Source: Parietichytrium sp. I65-24A
Lineage: Eukaryota; Sar; Bigyra; Thraustochytrida; Thraustochytriidae
Assembly: GCA_012862575.1 (NCBI GenBank)
Contig: BLSF01000050.1
Location: 186,001 to 250,000 of the forward strand
Reading direction: 5' to 3'
DNA: 64,000 nt
The notes beneath the pieces were generated by a model. The model was not told the DNA's origin. It saw nothing but the letters and a program-made list of their open reading frames with translations, and ran no database searches. The position numbers and the translations under genes are program-made. Within the stretch, counting starts at the first letter, position 1; every line of letters starts with the position of its first letter. Positions 30,701 through 34,735 of this stretch are shown here, piece after piece.

Positions 30701-31390
30701 CTCGCGGCGCTTGCTCGCGGCACCAGAGCTCGTGAGCTCTTCCAGGTCGAGCTTGAGCCTGGTGCCTGGCGAGAGCAAGAAGGCTGTGCTGTGGTCCTTG
30801 AGCGTTACGAACTGCGCATCCTTGGGGGCTAGGTTGTACAGCGGGTCTTCCAGCTCTTTGTCGCTCATTTCCGTCTTGGCGGCGTCGCCCTTGCGCTTCA
30901 CCGTCTTGCCGCCGAATGTGAACTCGGACGCGCCCTGCGGCTGCGGCCCGATGGGCGCTGCGTTCCCGGACAGAGTGCCGTACGAAGGGCCCGCGCCAGA
31001 GTCCTCGCCGCCGAACGTGGCGCCCCACAGATCGGCATCGTCGCCGTCCGCCTTGGACGCGTCGTTCGCCTTGATCTCGGCCTCCTTGACCAGCTCGGCC
31101 GCCTTCTTCTCGTCAATGAGCTCCACGCCCTCGGGCCAGCGCGTCTCGCCGCGCCGAAAGTCAAAGCACACGGAGAGCACCTTGTCGTCCTTGGGCTTGC
31201 TCTTGCGCGGCGCGCGGCCGAACATGCGGTGGTCGTCAAGGCTGCTGTCATCTTCGTCCTCCTCGCCGTCGCCGAAGAGGCCGCCGTCCGCGCGCTTGTT
31301 ATCTTTCTCGTGCGACTCGTCCCACAGCACGTCCTGTGCCAGGTCGTCGTACTCGAACTCCAGGTCCGTGGGCGCGTTGCGGTCCGCCAT
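6761..31390 (-). CDS. Giant multidomain DUF3638/DUF3645 protein (about 8209 residues)
   Basis: One uninterrupted 24.6-kb frame, which I start at ATG 31390 because the upstream frame has only a GTG. Order (rough residues): acidic N-terminus; concanavalin/LamG-like unit 350-505; segment with INTDPLGGLKYH-like core 600-720; ubiquitin-like domain 970-1065; UBA-like helices 1317-1375; Tudor-like 1380-1435; a long family-conserved region ending near 3400; thioredoxin-like 3500-3585; WWE-like 3725-3810; SPRY-like halves 3900-3970 and 4317-4390 split by acidic linker; thioredoxin with WCLLCK about 4999; DUF3638 with Walker A GAGKTT (Lys5463) and DEVD (5653-5656); Cys/His cluster 5944-5984; DUF3645 6300-6410; SGTP and RMRGIGKGQ helicase-like motifs 6580 and 6750; EF-hands 7390-7445; zinc module 7594-7650; LamG-like 7727-7900; Tudor-like C-terminus. 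The family is known from protists and fungi without established function. I infer an intracellular SF2-like ATPase with ubiquitin and protein-interaction modules. Confidence 0.9.
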   Translation of the reverse strand: MADRNAPTDLEFEYDDLAQDVLWDESHEKDNKRADGGLFGDGEEDEDDSSLDDHRMFGRAPRKSKPKDDKVLSVCFDFRRGETRWPEGVELIDEKKAAELVKEAEIKANDASKADGDDADLWGATFGGEDSGAGPSYGTLSGNAAPIGPQPQGASEFTFGGKTVKRKGDAAKTEMSDKELEDPLYNLAPKDAQFVTLKDHSTAFLLSPGTRLKLDLEELTSSGAASKRRERQRKEEARREKLFKRGLAAQEAAFRASAVGHKKDDQLEQDGEDDIELGSLAGDDDDDDGLLGPDVDDDDSVVGGGFAGWGWGGGTGAGESGGRVRWGEMEGFGNWDMGGFSSFFKTYVNNYTITMDVKFEHDMPRTGVSLFQTRLVHVEENRRTCKKKVKQSDGECMINSEGGVGTFGSYGDVTKTKVSKEKWTRIVVSVSCGEEEQKGTMRTWVDSVPCAVVTHEEIHKDGRFAIDPEALYLFSSKNHAMMPGHILIRHVRIDACFSDTKLVKKMRARDKVISMFEEERKEEVNEQRKGLSLSVLFPKPRPVWAAATLTGTFGDAYIEGTTLESSSLLSWSYTVLNHTLVRSLYEMAPFLGALSDHERARVSDTVYIFSQSGVMMRQMMKLLRHSNKTQLMSFLRKLRSTLSDLDVGDTIVLPAMVEASEIAIIVSRINDQRYRFVIVNTDPLGGLKYHAVSPIAGPPKLKYRTCMVLDNVPKKNALDNVFWLATYNLSMNIHKGDTEKFYDVLLPFLTGKPLETSLVEAEMQGEYGAQADGTVDGEQNAAAGAWRSPQRSQTAYVRCLLEALHYVLTEKGLRPLQAKLVTLALRAQFVKMISNDMDFVHPNENGVRVCRMACSQLAYGTVKLANKLKLQAENNSDEEERERFLLAHNKMLVECKNLTHKVMEKIMACEDDAVELPAILELSRAMYEIPKEQKPGRSSAPQEEEEESKSSTAGSGPESTTRETETTLKGKVVLGSDTITVKIKHTLPRHSRAPFNIKVNKGGKVAELFQGLEDASGVPADKQRLIFMGKILDATKTFEQYNLRKDGQVVHLAVAKAVTEEPERSRENVRKIAQQQQNVEPGGDDPMERSKQSVQSCDLLAWDVERNDPNPGQAQALKKYVPIDFLQLPKSVGSREEAVDVLRQADRLCTLLDNQSHCIKNDKLLIFNLIQHVLTQVIPLPAPRDVPQDKLQKYKSDRAVRRRLRRKKELEEQEARQRSKSQATKTGGENGDEEALEESADSGIETWSESSDDEYDDYDDEYYSDDEYGNYGGRKKNKASVGQDDEFADVTRQKSEVEDSEDESEELDDDTELSLHNVDAEIRKRLGEPIESASSEALNKALEDLEDDRDAAIAWLEKELGRVVQDGLHTDYLDNDKFKPSLGHRVRVRFQHEYDIWYNGTVSRVNDNNTFYIVYEDGDVEDNVPRESIRSIFAPRIFRSAEEHAATLDRLMDKIVKRLRDLVQRKKLAESKTQRKAEGSESDSENPAKSSGDEVEEKPDLSHGVRAQAQAVQQPCIWQDAPIEYALQVELLITLQRLMEHFVAAATSLQQCRPMDAVCLIVPGCLAAISDAVMRQIAFDTPSEATSHLTGRTKAGRQLGVPGFGISVSTFAEQTETIEVHTPELNFARASVLDYFESPAQKRYLKIFSWETAPNVRPNAALIKYLRHICRETAATEAGTPHFQLLDEQPKSSRTLKNYPELECFRDIVFWWKYFCNPDITSFPNYTDRDGRDLTRIDRIQAQLSWKWNNENLAYDVRSFGNRYLTCRPFPDVNGLGQSHDREPPKHRFPSTATASFYLNDPPVYTEDDIIYRPTLPGFEDDYKSSDSSNRNKSDDDSDDEDANSRRHRDEMDEDAMDESGGSGSLGNAHRAHVLGQQDSELLLSYLTVPYIRLPLVSTFFSSDDRLHKLQSEKLRLILDSVLFEPGKYLSLRLQGVEPVLVPTPYKELLATPYGILCNELTCSPEPVLRSIFTLLKDALALDTGSVCDIGSEDFNISVQIILYCARLASRVDNYLSLLIRHARGKVENSLALRDINFSPELLDKLESGMEDIRGILAGPVNELLADYLQKLDDQTQREPMDENLIRRNSLLACDLHAHKLLIYRNVEEGCMTEAVAKTLVGSFVYLTTRHTWNKCHRRDGRLLIPEFELYEVLQVQRRNLVEYCRDLKQGGLDTVMQFSLQVSTSTSGSLNSQDEVLSGTNRWSRISGPRSVGRYAVGSTRVAGPSSTSAKKGKAKLRSKTTSLLDDDGMPSTDDETESDADSESGAPSGTREGANSADDENRSLVAGGPGSRSGSQSPSRLKLIREQSFNNEVKEISDKEMFGVEMDLQIGQMTLRSRHLSALKTEISNHMDMHAIFGNGTLQVSLLERAEHRERFRLVGLQHDLEYWNTHHSECPAVGDEWERDYDPSELFPSEEWITSLFEPVRRAFFDGPSPPAMQFLMPEWAIPEDAEVAVLLGLHQSMGGPFKLVYLFRRLRCVHVYECLSHGRQWWWSLHLSTDVRFCLRDLQPSIAERNAPPPKWWENGAGSPYPGGVVHNLSNQLAAGSMFGSHAHRSLLIVREAGHPDNMSGSKETFVPDRLLYGLIPECLLTEYRFWMDETWEKDCRVPCSLFPEQGNGGGPKDGSKSSQDDGEAARSSKREKSWRKDRDRGAGYRSIKILRGYPIKDDGEHLVLVEYRRVGSWLDVMRRKPGTASSHLDNGVQILGGLPGTTIRITRVAKAAYRKRFEAKQSVAVALETLRLLKKRVSDDPFLKLAQTKAAKRDRSSKKSHARSTGGKGKHAKGSGAKARHGGVEKAEDVSKDRRTLLGDEEEAAAPSGKSDIHVRDKVKYLVKVGHYIDVVVLAMHPDGTCDVRGLKGSDAGLVLERVDGRDLFKSKPSNLGSGEGLWHWEGMSDSEDDDWMSSSSASESDEKRARGKQGRKSRHGKTSGEDFDDGDSVDDMSEDGNASVSSEAQKRKRSALTFQQFLLLDQLLELAEWNTENCMNTIYRLAAVPGVSFPDMESLILAVKAAAADKNAFSPDLPESVTFRDIKEDVEQGSTGVRTNLDACKLNEMIMLNLMYAPKGSRLYSIVKTMTRVENLGFIVAWTKKENLAPWEEQMAWRYGSSDAGSLPLRGCLPVDLVELPRLKLTFTVKKDDEGTLRLYSTDHADLFVSNERDPSTTKLLRGIPHSLLVSNSQGELQVLVPLVSPVRPKVQSQPFSTVLTLNRYDDVWNSSISQRYFLYPVHVSQAILMTRGLESALYLMLLRFLHRDYDEVFRLTDSVATDTRLGDTASVIFERFTNANDDFHPDAHACRLKISLVTLDSGVKQPWDLTIQCARYAVKLSHVRASCRVSLEEELQLLQSEKEIVLDKKHQRYDESVHKEYIIVLVKNRLHALAKLLGSSEQSLAPKSVNASGVVSVLGEESKRSDELDPVHDVPVVEARCWVPQRASTTSWPYYLDKTVFGETYEEMVSAATLEEWNDIRAGGIEFLTKRRSQGSEEANVDGASSIAFPAVSAPEGGWLVLACFHVLWSKACVKAMQTIAELASTFPSCAFVSIRADSLEMSTVARDLRVENFPTFVLFRGGEEVEDGRVFSTERSTEALASLMKASVMEDDEKRYAEVVKAERRHMRELLKQTFETMDSAAPEEEEAEKGNSSKHKDSKKKAKGRRGRKNRKGSERSGDSENSESHAEDGEEQRDEEGNAEKGKAKKDNLASQKKEALRMKIAQLDSDNDESDYDDEDLQWTWDVEQGGPSIQVEGLGMKVVLRSEDLEVSDATWEWSPGYDGTPGDWRKLSQEQNRELETRFISGELYKNNSLGMQAGDTGRTFDIWPNHIQISSWELKGIQGRFRDQAREYMIMRRRGRRIPVPGEPEVSAEQKARDEHLRRQHEYNLRCKKIMAEQRRGKDHEAIRGTVGFVPNSGVHKWTIQWLHEPSRGGEGDGVGLCSENTEEFGPAPPPCLGSIRESSSLCLYSTGHLFQQGKLIGQTATRPRSAGRGSEEVEDVGEGSETQMLEDLATLASKLPEKLRTMLDEIFALVLKKGYLDLEKLGEAERINAADLMQASDIQSDEEFQALGEKFKGMIDDENNSEDSDDERLEGDMPLDPIEAMDAYFTIKIKGTIGKKKKRASKRKKKDRTSSSTTEESAIGGDQSQGDDEADDSESEEDGDEVQEDGERTEGEAEDGVEDDAEEPELSAKEGAEAETEQEGADAKRAERSEPALKKKKSRKPASKQSGVAFVKGKLKLVGAKVNLAPKIWAQIKNVGGPDGLSEGDLDNSLSQSVREKLVAELQEMPYEELVKGSDGGFDQEVNETDLLLTKAPGILGSIAKVMLGETVNVWGKGSQVTCVLDTDKEDGVLSFEVDGALLDGVTVKRVFGLLGATVLYPCVGLAPFDPMPEVVEEQAAGKTTESGKPEKKKTTSSAEGKEADEEDAPRSKKKSSKKAKKSGSEENDDDSNEDGQPSEEDEEDSEERTEVMKVVRKVTGINDSAAFKDFDLEKIKSIASRAEELMKLQTKDPCILLLSESDLTNPGRRKTGMVAFRVPGAALEKSLNPALPGRKSKANEADGAASGESDESSSESEEEHKSDGESGSETYSESEEDSDEEDEEEDGSDEGEDNEAHAESEDEVVEQDASGKDGDISRIPMDRCVWMYQEDDMWLRYSPEMTIKLENARRSGAKECEVMVNQERAMVKFRKMENATATDVGEQNFTGSGGEKTRVRRQILSKGISKGWEALSMKYDPPGSLYGVSTVEVLERVWSGQETMDGRRCGYGFLFLYGLLQGRLRCRIAGSSGGWSSFQWGGWGSWGNTGKSDSHRFATLLAQLYSDCRIKSIPASIVNVLVRNRQLCSRMPEFSDVRKQKRSKTFNGWTDEREPRSPLADIMSQVVSSLQSLKRKRGAMQFPPQPPYPELESPPAKYPVRLNAETDPAAVLQPVLTDTSCSERTLEPVNEDEVLALANLVGFKLGAQRGRFRIETPLDIEDEDHFQRVMDDLVKEDRLVVVVFHSSWCLLCKTLAPSVLALSRSMPGVRFLKVDVDECEGLSPRFEVQRLPVVKCLRGGSSPEHVVSSMTGYGRDIVKQLEAIILEQCTEEEKEAIEKHRKEHSADVAEESQAEELKKLQEELQKENESELGRASLGTDTTELLKLARSPLADLQDFLSWSSRAELGMRDVTDTIPFDVSKHVAAGNAVAKSMLTRMQDDIKSFSSSVNSKLYVGIKALPYGVIKGFCDGTVPAADLEERATEISSLLAKLRALRACDAKVVEQLVPLLTASANFVDLRSKRGASNEKDADSEHIRKIVHVLRRESGHETFLWIEFLFGALLSSRAEEDILRLNPYLGRETVKTILKVVTIVLLRANRVSHINRCIGMCIKLQAQLRSVLKMSTEQLTARKSELILSLSQTCENFGDVLSDGRHYVNVEEGLKFDPRFLLFEFTWSLLLRKNQVEIVTMFITNLEKDISKVKQMIMGAGKTTVVAPLLALMLADGQSLVMSVVPKALLEMSRTRMRETFATIMQKRIYTLQFDRSTEVHPSMRRGLENAVRNRGIVVATPTAIKSIMLAYVETLDKISVAQKEGVALTNRALASAGLHGTNAALAKPRSDGQSVSDPASIANSASVGATSPGGKKGAASSSTSVKLSLEEQALELEKVLRIFRKGSMLVDEVDLILHPLKSELNFPMGEKFDLDATMQGERWSLPTHLLDAIFYTERGKVSTFEQRGQALDVLRRLSSIIEAGYQKRALQKLPHITLLNLSFYQNEMKPIMAEWAYLWLQKHHLHGIDRTEAIRYVVEGGEPRSYPRLKLEGIQAALEQKDANAGSAELRKTMLNTCMDSCKSIHNLTEELYIVEEALVGHMEQSSKVLADLQKRISKVSRNIEDAQHPRDDSLDNNVVLWLSVAFSLQGNAKMLEHSAVISQCSKFEESGLTIKRVEDEDETTRRAVDLFAAKQLRCLIIGGDESRVGCGDDCDDSHHTNCIRCGCGWGQHSGHNCINLNNQRGSFPLEEFEDAYDTVATVGELVDNDKSLNLPPSRIVVFAAHMNLDEEDRMMLWNYGVTVAETLEDLAKVVEEIGEYGDQVKKQEDGEDLDPDAEGRAETAVVLEEEEKDAYASEDDEDFIFLKDTLGRNSSGHAINGTRKSAHVLHPRVSGAADLLPAAIPLERTLSSGSKQLQGLRRKLEALEVAKQEIAEEDEAERSQFREKISEFRSQLQVLLEKAMTDTKVCIQKIPESVLPKSKREALDLSDDGFHPSKLGVLVADAMASVYGAKAASASLSEADAVKAYRIFQAELRSLESQALGAKIVARVSMQHKKLLNLARDWLRTFLPHCLGKVNRVSFGLLSEADCKRALQLDPQMPRSRLKLAVPFVGKDVPSSSSEFAHPDITIGLTVLGYRYSGLRPKDFFSIVGEITSEFSREIGPARERKSSQRYEQWILESGGTIRGVREAAAGTPTPGSKASKGRAGSAAESAFAARVIRKATSNTSSSSSDEEEQKADSGLDRRSGKGKKVSDEARSRMEMEEKEVVQLKYLQRSNKEQMSKLFKLWRYEPLVIHHYLSHTIFPSHMRAQRVKISASGQSIGGDMLFGRRVGFSGTPSDLLPKELGRCDYQTGDDGKMLSTVLDPAITSYEFIEQGWTVESLLKQIAQAKEPRYHALIDTGALITGFSNKQVAKALLKYGLPWCDGVVFLDDEDKLQVLVRATGRVISADQCGIPLERRFAFYDQIHTTGIDIKHVVSAHAVLTLGKDLTFRDFVQGAFRMRGIGKGQNICTYVIPEVQELIKRELRAAGIPSGTYCVGEDQSNTLIDIVAWLLINSMRSEQVQWSMLSMQNISNVYRKNALAALISDTAQSGTEAEKKLKDALGDDNGDLGKPGANQLAARRALSIVPPELALSVFREEVNFDLDGNVPDPLPFKERLANMLEKNQDFILSEAERKIGNDVLAEVIKYTSSEDETSAQRLESEQEREQEQEQEKEVRAKREQQIEVEKFVDREYSRADESPKVWPFKLLGREPVRQPGKTTSAADDDHPFYPLSDFKLRHQEPLKFPDFLYFSRNYFDPSWSGLRRVKNVVVVMEWAPSAAKLRFLTPSECSKFHPVNEQSKRSLDKAYEMLSSRTGELGPEEVMEAVYAATDVRLDDTELVDILAEFGTDRNTLTRQGLEKLLTAGRLRKSESGRNFVLISLAEAETIRRVIHLRANSKEGLIPDKDTEVALRYTPVSTLGGSASGNDPSSTQPTLASAGADASMLGKSALTVQTGKPGTQAAKAVAGAPTKQVVDTGVLLDASLGWRKNGVEIDTKVPVFQATLSHTAARFLDSCLHFTSAQLRVLLCALQHNTLHSREMFFMHTMSCKRRIDRKWSETPLAKVFTTPNEWTSFRQRSQAVFVRDAIKSKRLTVYESFVAFDADQNGFISPAEWFGALRWLKVPNLTPADVLDMLECADKGKDGLIDYKEFCGFLQGEDDSAPSIEEEDDAEAAAGQGSGSNALPHAKPVVEPHGADVLRELMAQRAREEIERLEEEKIRRAAYAREADIKAFQEELKASKSRLAVPNPAIVEDMKENQSEGPATMCEYDFTSNEKPLRMVTNGHAKFVAAINLFSAESAAANAGKVCCKAGHTIQSTWRTWYSCKICKAHHTAFHCPKWECNYYLCARCYNKELDAKKKLRNDLSVLKTYFSCSAGASMSLQVPVAIMHASAKEAARRLREKNPEVDHVANDAVDLDLLDGGQDGDSDILANMDLRDAFSLTMDIRIEKLPPAGNKHAIVKFSATPAGANQRNRKKGAKANIYVDEFGNVTNGLGSQQSTAPAVESTGSVSSTASASASGDGSPKSAAASDSTTSKASDGGDGAKVVAGEWHVVTIVAKGKVGVLQTYVDGKLSQSYSGMAPEDLILQHQITLFGGAQQRDLRGGSLRRIGIHSRALEEAEIGALAERYALLSQRRVLWLQSHQINKETQAMKALRKTGFVIKACSTEDEVISTLESDPGYSAVVTQLWYPSYENENGDIVQPGFEIGSKMRPPGLSFAERIRRANKSISIALNVGKPPENQKEFIVDEKVEARYKGLKKYYPGKITKVNVIEKKKRIADIADAVKEDEDDSSSRRRRRKAKKSAAKQEQPEPVASEAEAADETEMDGTERDTNGDHIIVRELTYDILYDDGDVETGVKPSLINAIASSNSRQDSNYKFTDQYAKTCKRIPAESFTKSEQLEEIICIAAAVRDAAKASS
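7690..8210 (-). other. C-terminal LamG/concanavalin-like domain of the giant protein
   Basis: The domain begins with the strand pattern FSLTMDIRIEKLP. It continues through GEWHVVTIVAKG and LQTYVDGKLSQSY and ends with a RIGIHSRALEEAEIGALA helix, the usual closing pattern of LamG_3/concanavalin-like folds. A Ser/Ala-rich linker interrupts it. A zinc-binding Cys/His module (8450-8610) and an EF-hand pair (9060-9220, loops DADQNGFISPAE and DKGKDGLIDYKE) lie on its N-terminal side. Confidence 0.6.
11100..15900 (-). other. DUF3638/DUF3645 ATPase-like core of the giant protein
   Basis: The most family-conserved part. It runs KFDPRFLLFEFTW, then MIMGAGKTTVVAPLLALMLA (Walker A), then a LVDEVDLILHPLKSE motif (Walker B/DExD position). 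It continues with LPHCLGKVNRVSFGLL and LAVPFVGKDVP (DUF3645), VGFSGTPSD, DQIHTTGID and GAFRMRGIGKGQ. The order Walker A, DExD, SGTP, then an Arg/Gly-rich motif matches superfamily 2 helicase-like ATPases spread over about 1300 residues. A Cys/His cluster (13440-13560) sits between the two halves. Confidence 0.75.
16150..16480 (-). other. Thioredoxin domain with intact CxxC in the giant protein
   Basis: The strand LVVVVFHSSWCLLCKTLAP carries a WCxxCK redox motif. It is followed by VRFLKVDVDE and a cis-Pro region RLPVVKCLRGG. Together these are the full thioredoxin pattern, so a redox-active domain is plausible directly N-terminal to the DUF3638 core. Confidence 0.8.
20640..20890 (-). other. 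Degenerate thioredoxin-like domain in the giant protein
   Basis: WLVLACFHVLWSKACVKAM aligns with the thioredoxin active-site strand, but the CxxC is replaced by SKAC. The cis-Pro region is kept as VENFPTFVLFRGG. The fold looks preserved and the dithiol chemistry lost. Confidence 0.7.
28195..28485 (-). other. Ubiquitin-like domain in the giant protein
   Basis: The segment contains GGKVAELFQGLEDASGVP, then KQRLIFMGKILDATKTFEQY and the closing strand GQVVHLAVAK. This is the standard order of a ubiquitin-like beta-grasp fold (DKQRLIFxGKxL signature). No terminal Gly-Gly is present, so it is an internal non-conjugated Ubl. Confidence 0.75.
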
Positions 31391-33769
31391 CGAGTGATTC
31401 CTGTCAATCCTGTCAATCCTGCGAATCGAGGTCTCCGGTCTCCGGTCGCTGGCTGCCACGAGAGAGCCAACGAGATCTAGATGCTGTGTGAATGAACGTC
31501 AGAACGTCCGAACAAAAGCAAACCTCCAAAGTTCCCAATTCCCAATTCCCAATTCCGAATCCGAACGAACTTCCGAAACAGACCCGTGTACTTTATCTAT
31601 CTAAATGTCCCGTCCCGTTCGAGTGCTCCGTCTCCTGCAAGTCTTCGCTGCTCCCGTTCCTCCCTTTCCTTTCGCTCCTTCCTTCCTTGCCTCTCTCTTT
31701 CCCTTGCGCTGCTCTATGCGTCCTCCGCAGCACAGTATTGGCTGTTCTGCTGGTTCTGGTTGTTCTGGTTGTTCTGGTGGTTCTGGTTATGCGGCGCTCT
31801 GCCACGTCGCGAGTCCTTCAGTAGTTCCCGTAAGCGCTGGTGCGACTGGTGCAACTTGAACTTGCACTTGCCTTTGGGCCACTCATGCAACTCATGCGCT
31901 GCGTTTCGCGACTGTTCGCCTTCCTTCTCTCCTTCTTTCCCTGCTCTTTCTTTCTTTCCTTCTTTCTTTCTCTCTCTCTTTGTGTGTCTGTCTCTCTGTC
32001 TCTCTTCGCGGGAAATGTGCTAGCTAGTTAGCGCTTGGTAGCTGGATACGGCTGACTGTGCTGGGTCATGAGCGATGTTATCTTTCTGTCGCTGTATGTC
32101 TCGTAGCGCCGTCGTAGTCTTTGTGAGTGTTGTTTGTTTGTTTGTTTCTTTCTTTTCACTCTTCTTTTCTCCTGAGCAGTCGGGGTAGTCGGCGAGTTAT
32201 GGCGAGTTTATCTTTCTGTTTTTATTTTTGAAAACGTGAATGAGTAAATGATTGAATGGGTGAATGAAGGAGTGAAATTTGTGTGAAGAGCAAACAAGCT
32301 GCACAAAGTACGGAGGGATGTGAGTGAGTTTCCCAAGTTACCGGTACTAGCACTAACTATAGTCGCGAGTACCAGTGGTGTGCGGTGGGTGTGTTGGACG
32401 CCTTGCGTGTGTTGGATCAAAATCTCCAAGATTTCACTCTCACTCCCCGCTCTACGAGACTCTAGCGCTGATAGCGGCTTCCATTAGGAGCTCCGAGACA
32501 GCCGTGCGTAAGCATTCATACGGCAAGATAGGAGTCGGGGAACGCTTTTGAGATGCTTTGGTGAGTGAGCTAAGGTGGCGGAATACATAATGCTAGTAAT
32601 ATGTGTAGTTAAAAAGGGTTCTGGAGTACGGGTTGCCAGGGTGGGGTCAGTGAAAAGATCTTGCTGCAGTGCTATTACAAGAAAGAAGTAGTTTAGGTGT
32701 AGTTTGGATCGAAAAGTAGCTCTTCTGGTGCGAGAAGCGCACGGTCGCTGTGGCTGCGGTCTGAAAGAGATCTGACAGAATTGTGAGCGACGCGCGCACA
32801 AGTGGTTTCCTGGATCTTCCTTCCTTCAGCGTCACGCTTCATTAATTCGTAATACTGTTAATAATGTGCTGGTGGAGACAAGTTCAAATTTTAATCAAAG
32901 TTCAACTTGGGTTGCTTTCCCGTGCACTGGGGTAGGTTCCTTCATTTTGCAATCTCCGAAAAATCGCGAACGAACCCGGAACGAGTGAGCGCAGAAATTG
33001 AACGTTCCAAGCACTTCATTACTAACGTCATTAACAAGAGCGTTAAAAAGAGCTACCACATCATTACAGCTCATCCGTAATTTATTAAGATTGTATAAGG
33101 GGTGAATAGCACACCGTTTCGATTAGTGTTTTGACTGGCTGTGGTTGAGGCGGCTCTTTTCGCTCGCCTCAAGTCTTCAGTGGGTGTATAAATAATACTA
33201 CTGATTATAGAGAGTAGTAGCGGGCTAAATCGAGTTCACTGACGTTCACTGTCAAGTTCGATACCGGTAGCAAAGTTCTCGCTGCATTTCCCAACGCCGA
33301 CCGAGTTTCTTGGTGCGCACGCTGGGAGCTGGAGGAAGGAAGATCCTTTTGGAACCCAGTGAAAACTGTGGCCCAACAAGGACCAGAAAAGTTCGGAATT
33401 CAGTGTCATTGTGCAGTCAAATTCATTTGCCGTGGAATTATAACCAAAGCTGCCAGTCTTCCTGTTCCTCCACAGGAATAATTGGCGTGAACATCTGCGC
33501 TGTTTCCCCAAATCAGAACTGGGCACCTCAGAACAGTAGCGACAGCTGTGCACATTCAACGCCTGGAAGCAGTTTCCTTCGAGGCTTTCCAATGTTGAAA
33601 GTCTGAAGCAATACGACCCGGTTCAGGCATCTTAAAAGCGCACCTTACAAAAGTTGCAACGCAATTTGCGGTTCTGAAATTATCAAACTATTGATCAGTA
33701 AACAAGCGATGGGTTCCATGCGAGCTCCATTGTCCGCGGAAACACGTTACTGGTACAGCCCAAACCCAA
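31391..33769. other. Long gene-poor region upstream of the giant gene
   Basis: It should hold the promoter of the giant gene. It contains repeated GGTTCTGGTTGTTCTG units at about 31738-31790, a pyrimidine-rich TTTCTTTCC stretch at 31930-32005, and a GTTTGTTTGTTT run at about 32128-32148. Short open frames occur on both strands at 33236-33606 but show no family pattern or clear codon bias. TACCGGTA palindromes occur at 32339 and 33262. No supported gene. Confidence 0.6.
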
Positions 33770-34735
33770 CCTCGCCGAGATGCCTTGGCATGACCTCAAA
33801 ACCATTTTCATCTCTATTTTTATAAACGTTTTGGCACCAAAGGGATGAGAAAGTTTGGAAACGGCGAACCCTGCATGATACTGGTGTTTGACATGGTTTT
33901 CGGAAAGTCATAGATATTAAACCTACGACTTCCGCTCTATTTTCTAAACGTTTTCGCACCGAAGGGATGAGGAAGTTTGGAAAGGCGAACCCTGCACGAT
34001 GCTGGTGTTTGATATGGTTACTGGAAATGCATATATATTACTCCTACGACTTCCGCTCTGTTTTCTAAAAGTTTTCGCACCGAAGGGATGAGAAAGTTTG
34101 GAAACGGCGAACCCTGCACGATGCTGGTGTTTGACATGGTTACTGGAAAGACATATACATCAAACCTACGACTTCCGCTCTGTTTTCTAAAAGTTTCCGA
34201 ACCGAAGGGATGAGAAAGTTTGGAAATGGCAAACCCTGCACGATGCTGGTGTTTGAAATGGTTATCGGAAAGTCATAAATATTAAACCTACGACTCCCGT
34301 TCTGTTCTCTAAAAGTTTTCGCACCAAAGGGATGAGGAAGTTTGGAAACGGCGAACCCTGCACGATGCTGGTGTTTGATATGATTACTGGAAATGCATAT
34401 ATATTACTCCTACGACTTCCGCTCTGTTTTCTAAAAGTTTTCGCACCGAAGGGATGAGAAAGTTTGGAAACGGCGAACCCTGCACGATGCTGGTGTTTGA
34501 CATGGTTATTGGAAAGGCATAGATATTACTCCTACGACTTCCGCTCTGTTTTCTAAAAGTTTCCGAACCGAAGGGATGAGAAAGGCATCATGCTGGTGTT
34601 TGACATGGTTACTGGAAAGGCATACGACTTCCGCTCTGTTTTCTAAAAGTTTTCGCACCACAGGGAGGTGAAAGTTTGGAAATGGCGAACCCTGCACGAT
34701 GCTGGTGTTTTATGATGGTTATTGGACAGGTATAG
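33770..34735. repeat. Satellite of about eight units of about 121 bp
   Basis: Units align on the word AAGGGATGAG, or close variants, at about 33840, 33962, 34083, 34205, 34326, 34449, 34570 and 34660. Each unit carries AAAGTTTGGAAACGGCGAACC, the word TGCTGGTGTTTGA, and CTACGACTTCCGCTCTGTTTTC. Spacing is 121-122 bp except for the shortened last units, where internal deletion has occurred. The period is not a multiple of three, so it is not a coding repeat. Confidence 0.9.

Noticed and set aside
31391-31459. Longer N-terminus of the giant protein
   Set aside because: The frame extends upstream but starts only with a GTG; the first ATG is 31390, followed by a well-formed acidic N-terminus.
33236-33606. 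Overlapping open frames on both strands (98 and 118 residues)
   Set aside because: No domain pattern, no codon bias, and they overlap on opposite strands; they are probably chance frames.
33747-33959. Minus-strand frame reading RKLLENRAEVV-like peptides in the 121-bp satellite
   Set aside because: The period is not a multiple of three, so the peptide is not maintained along the array.
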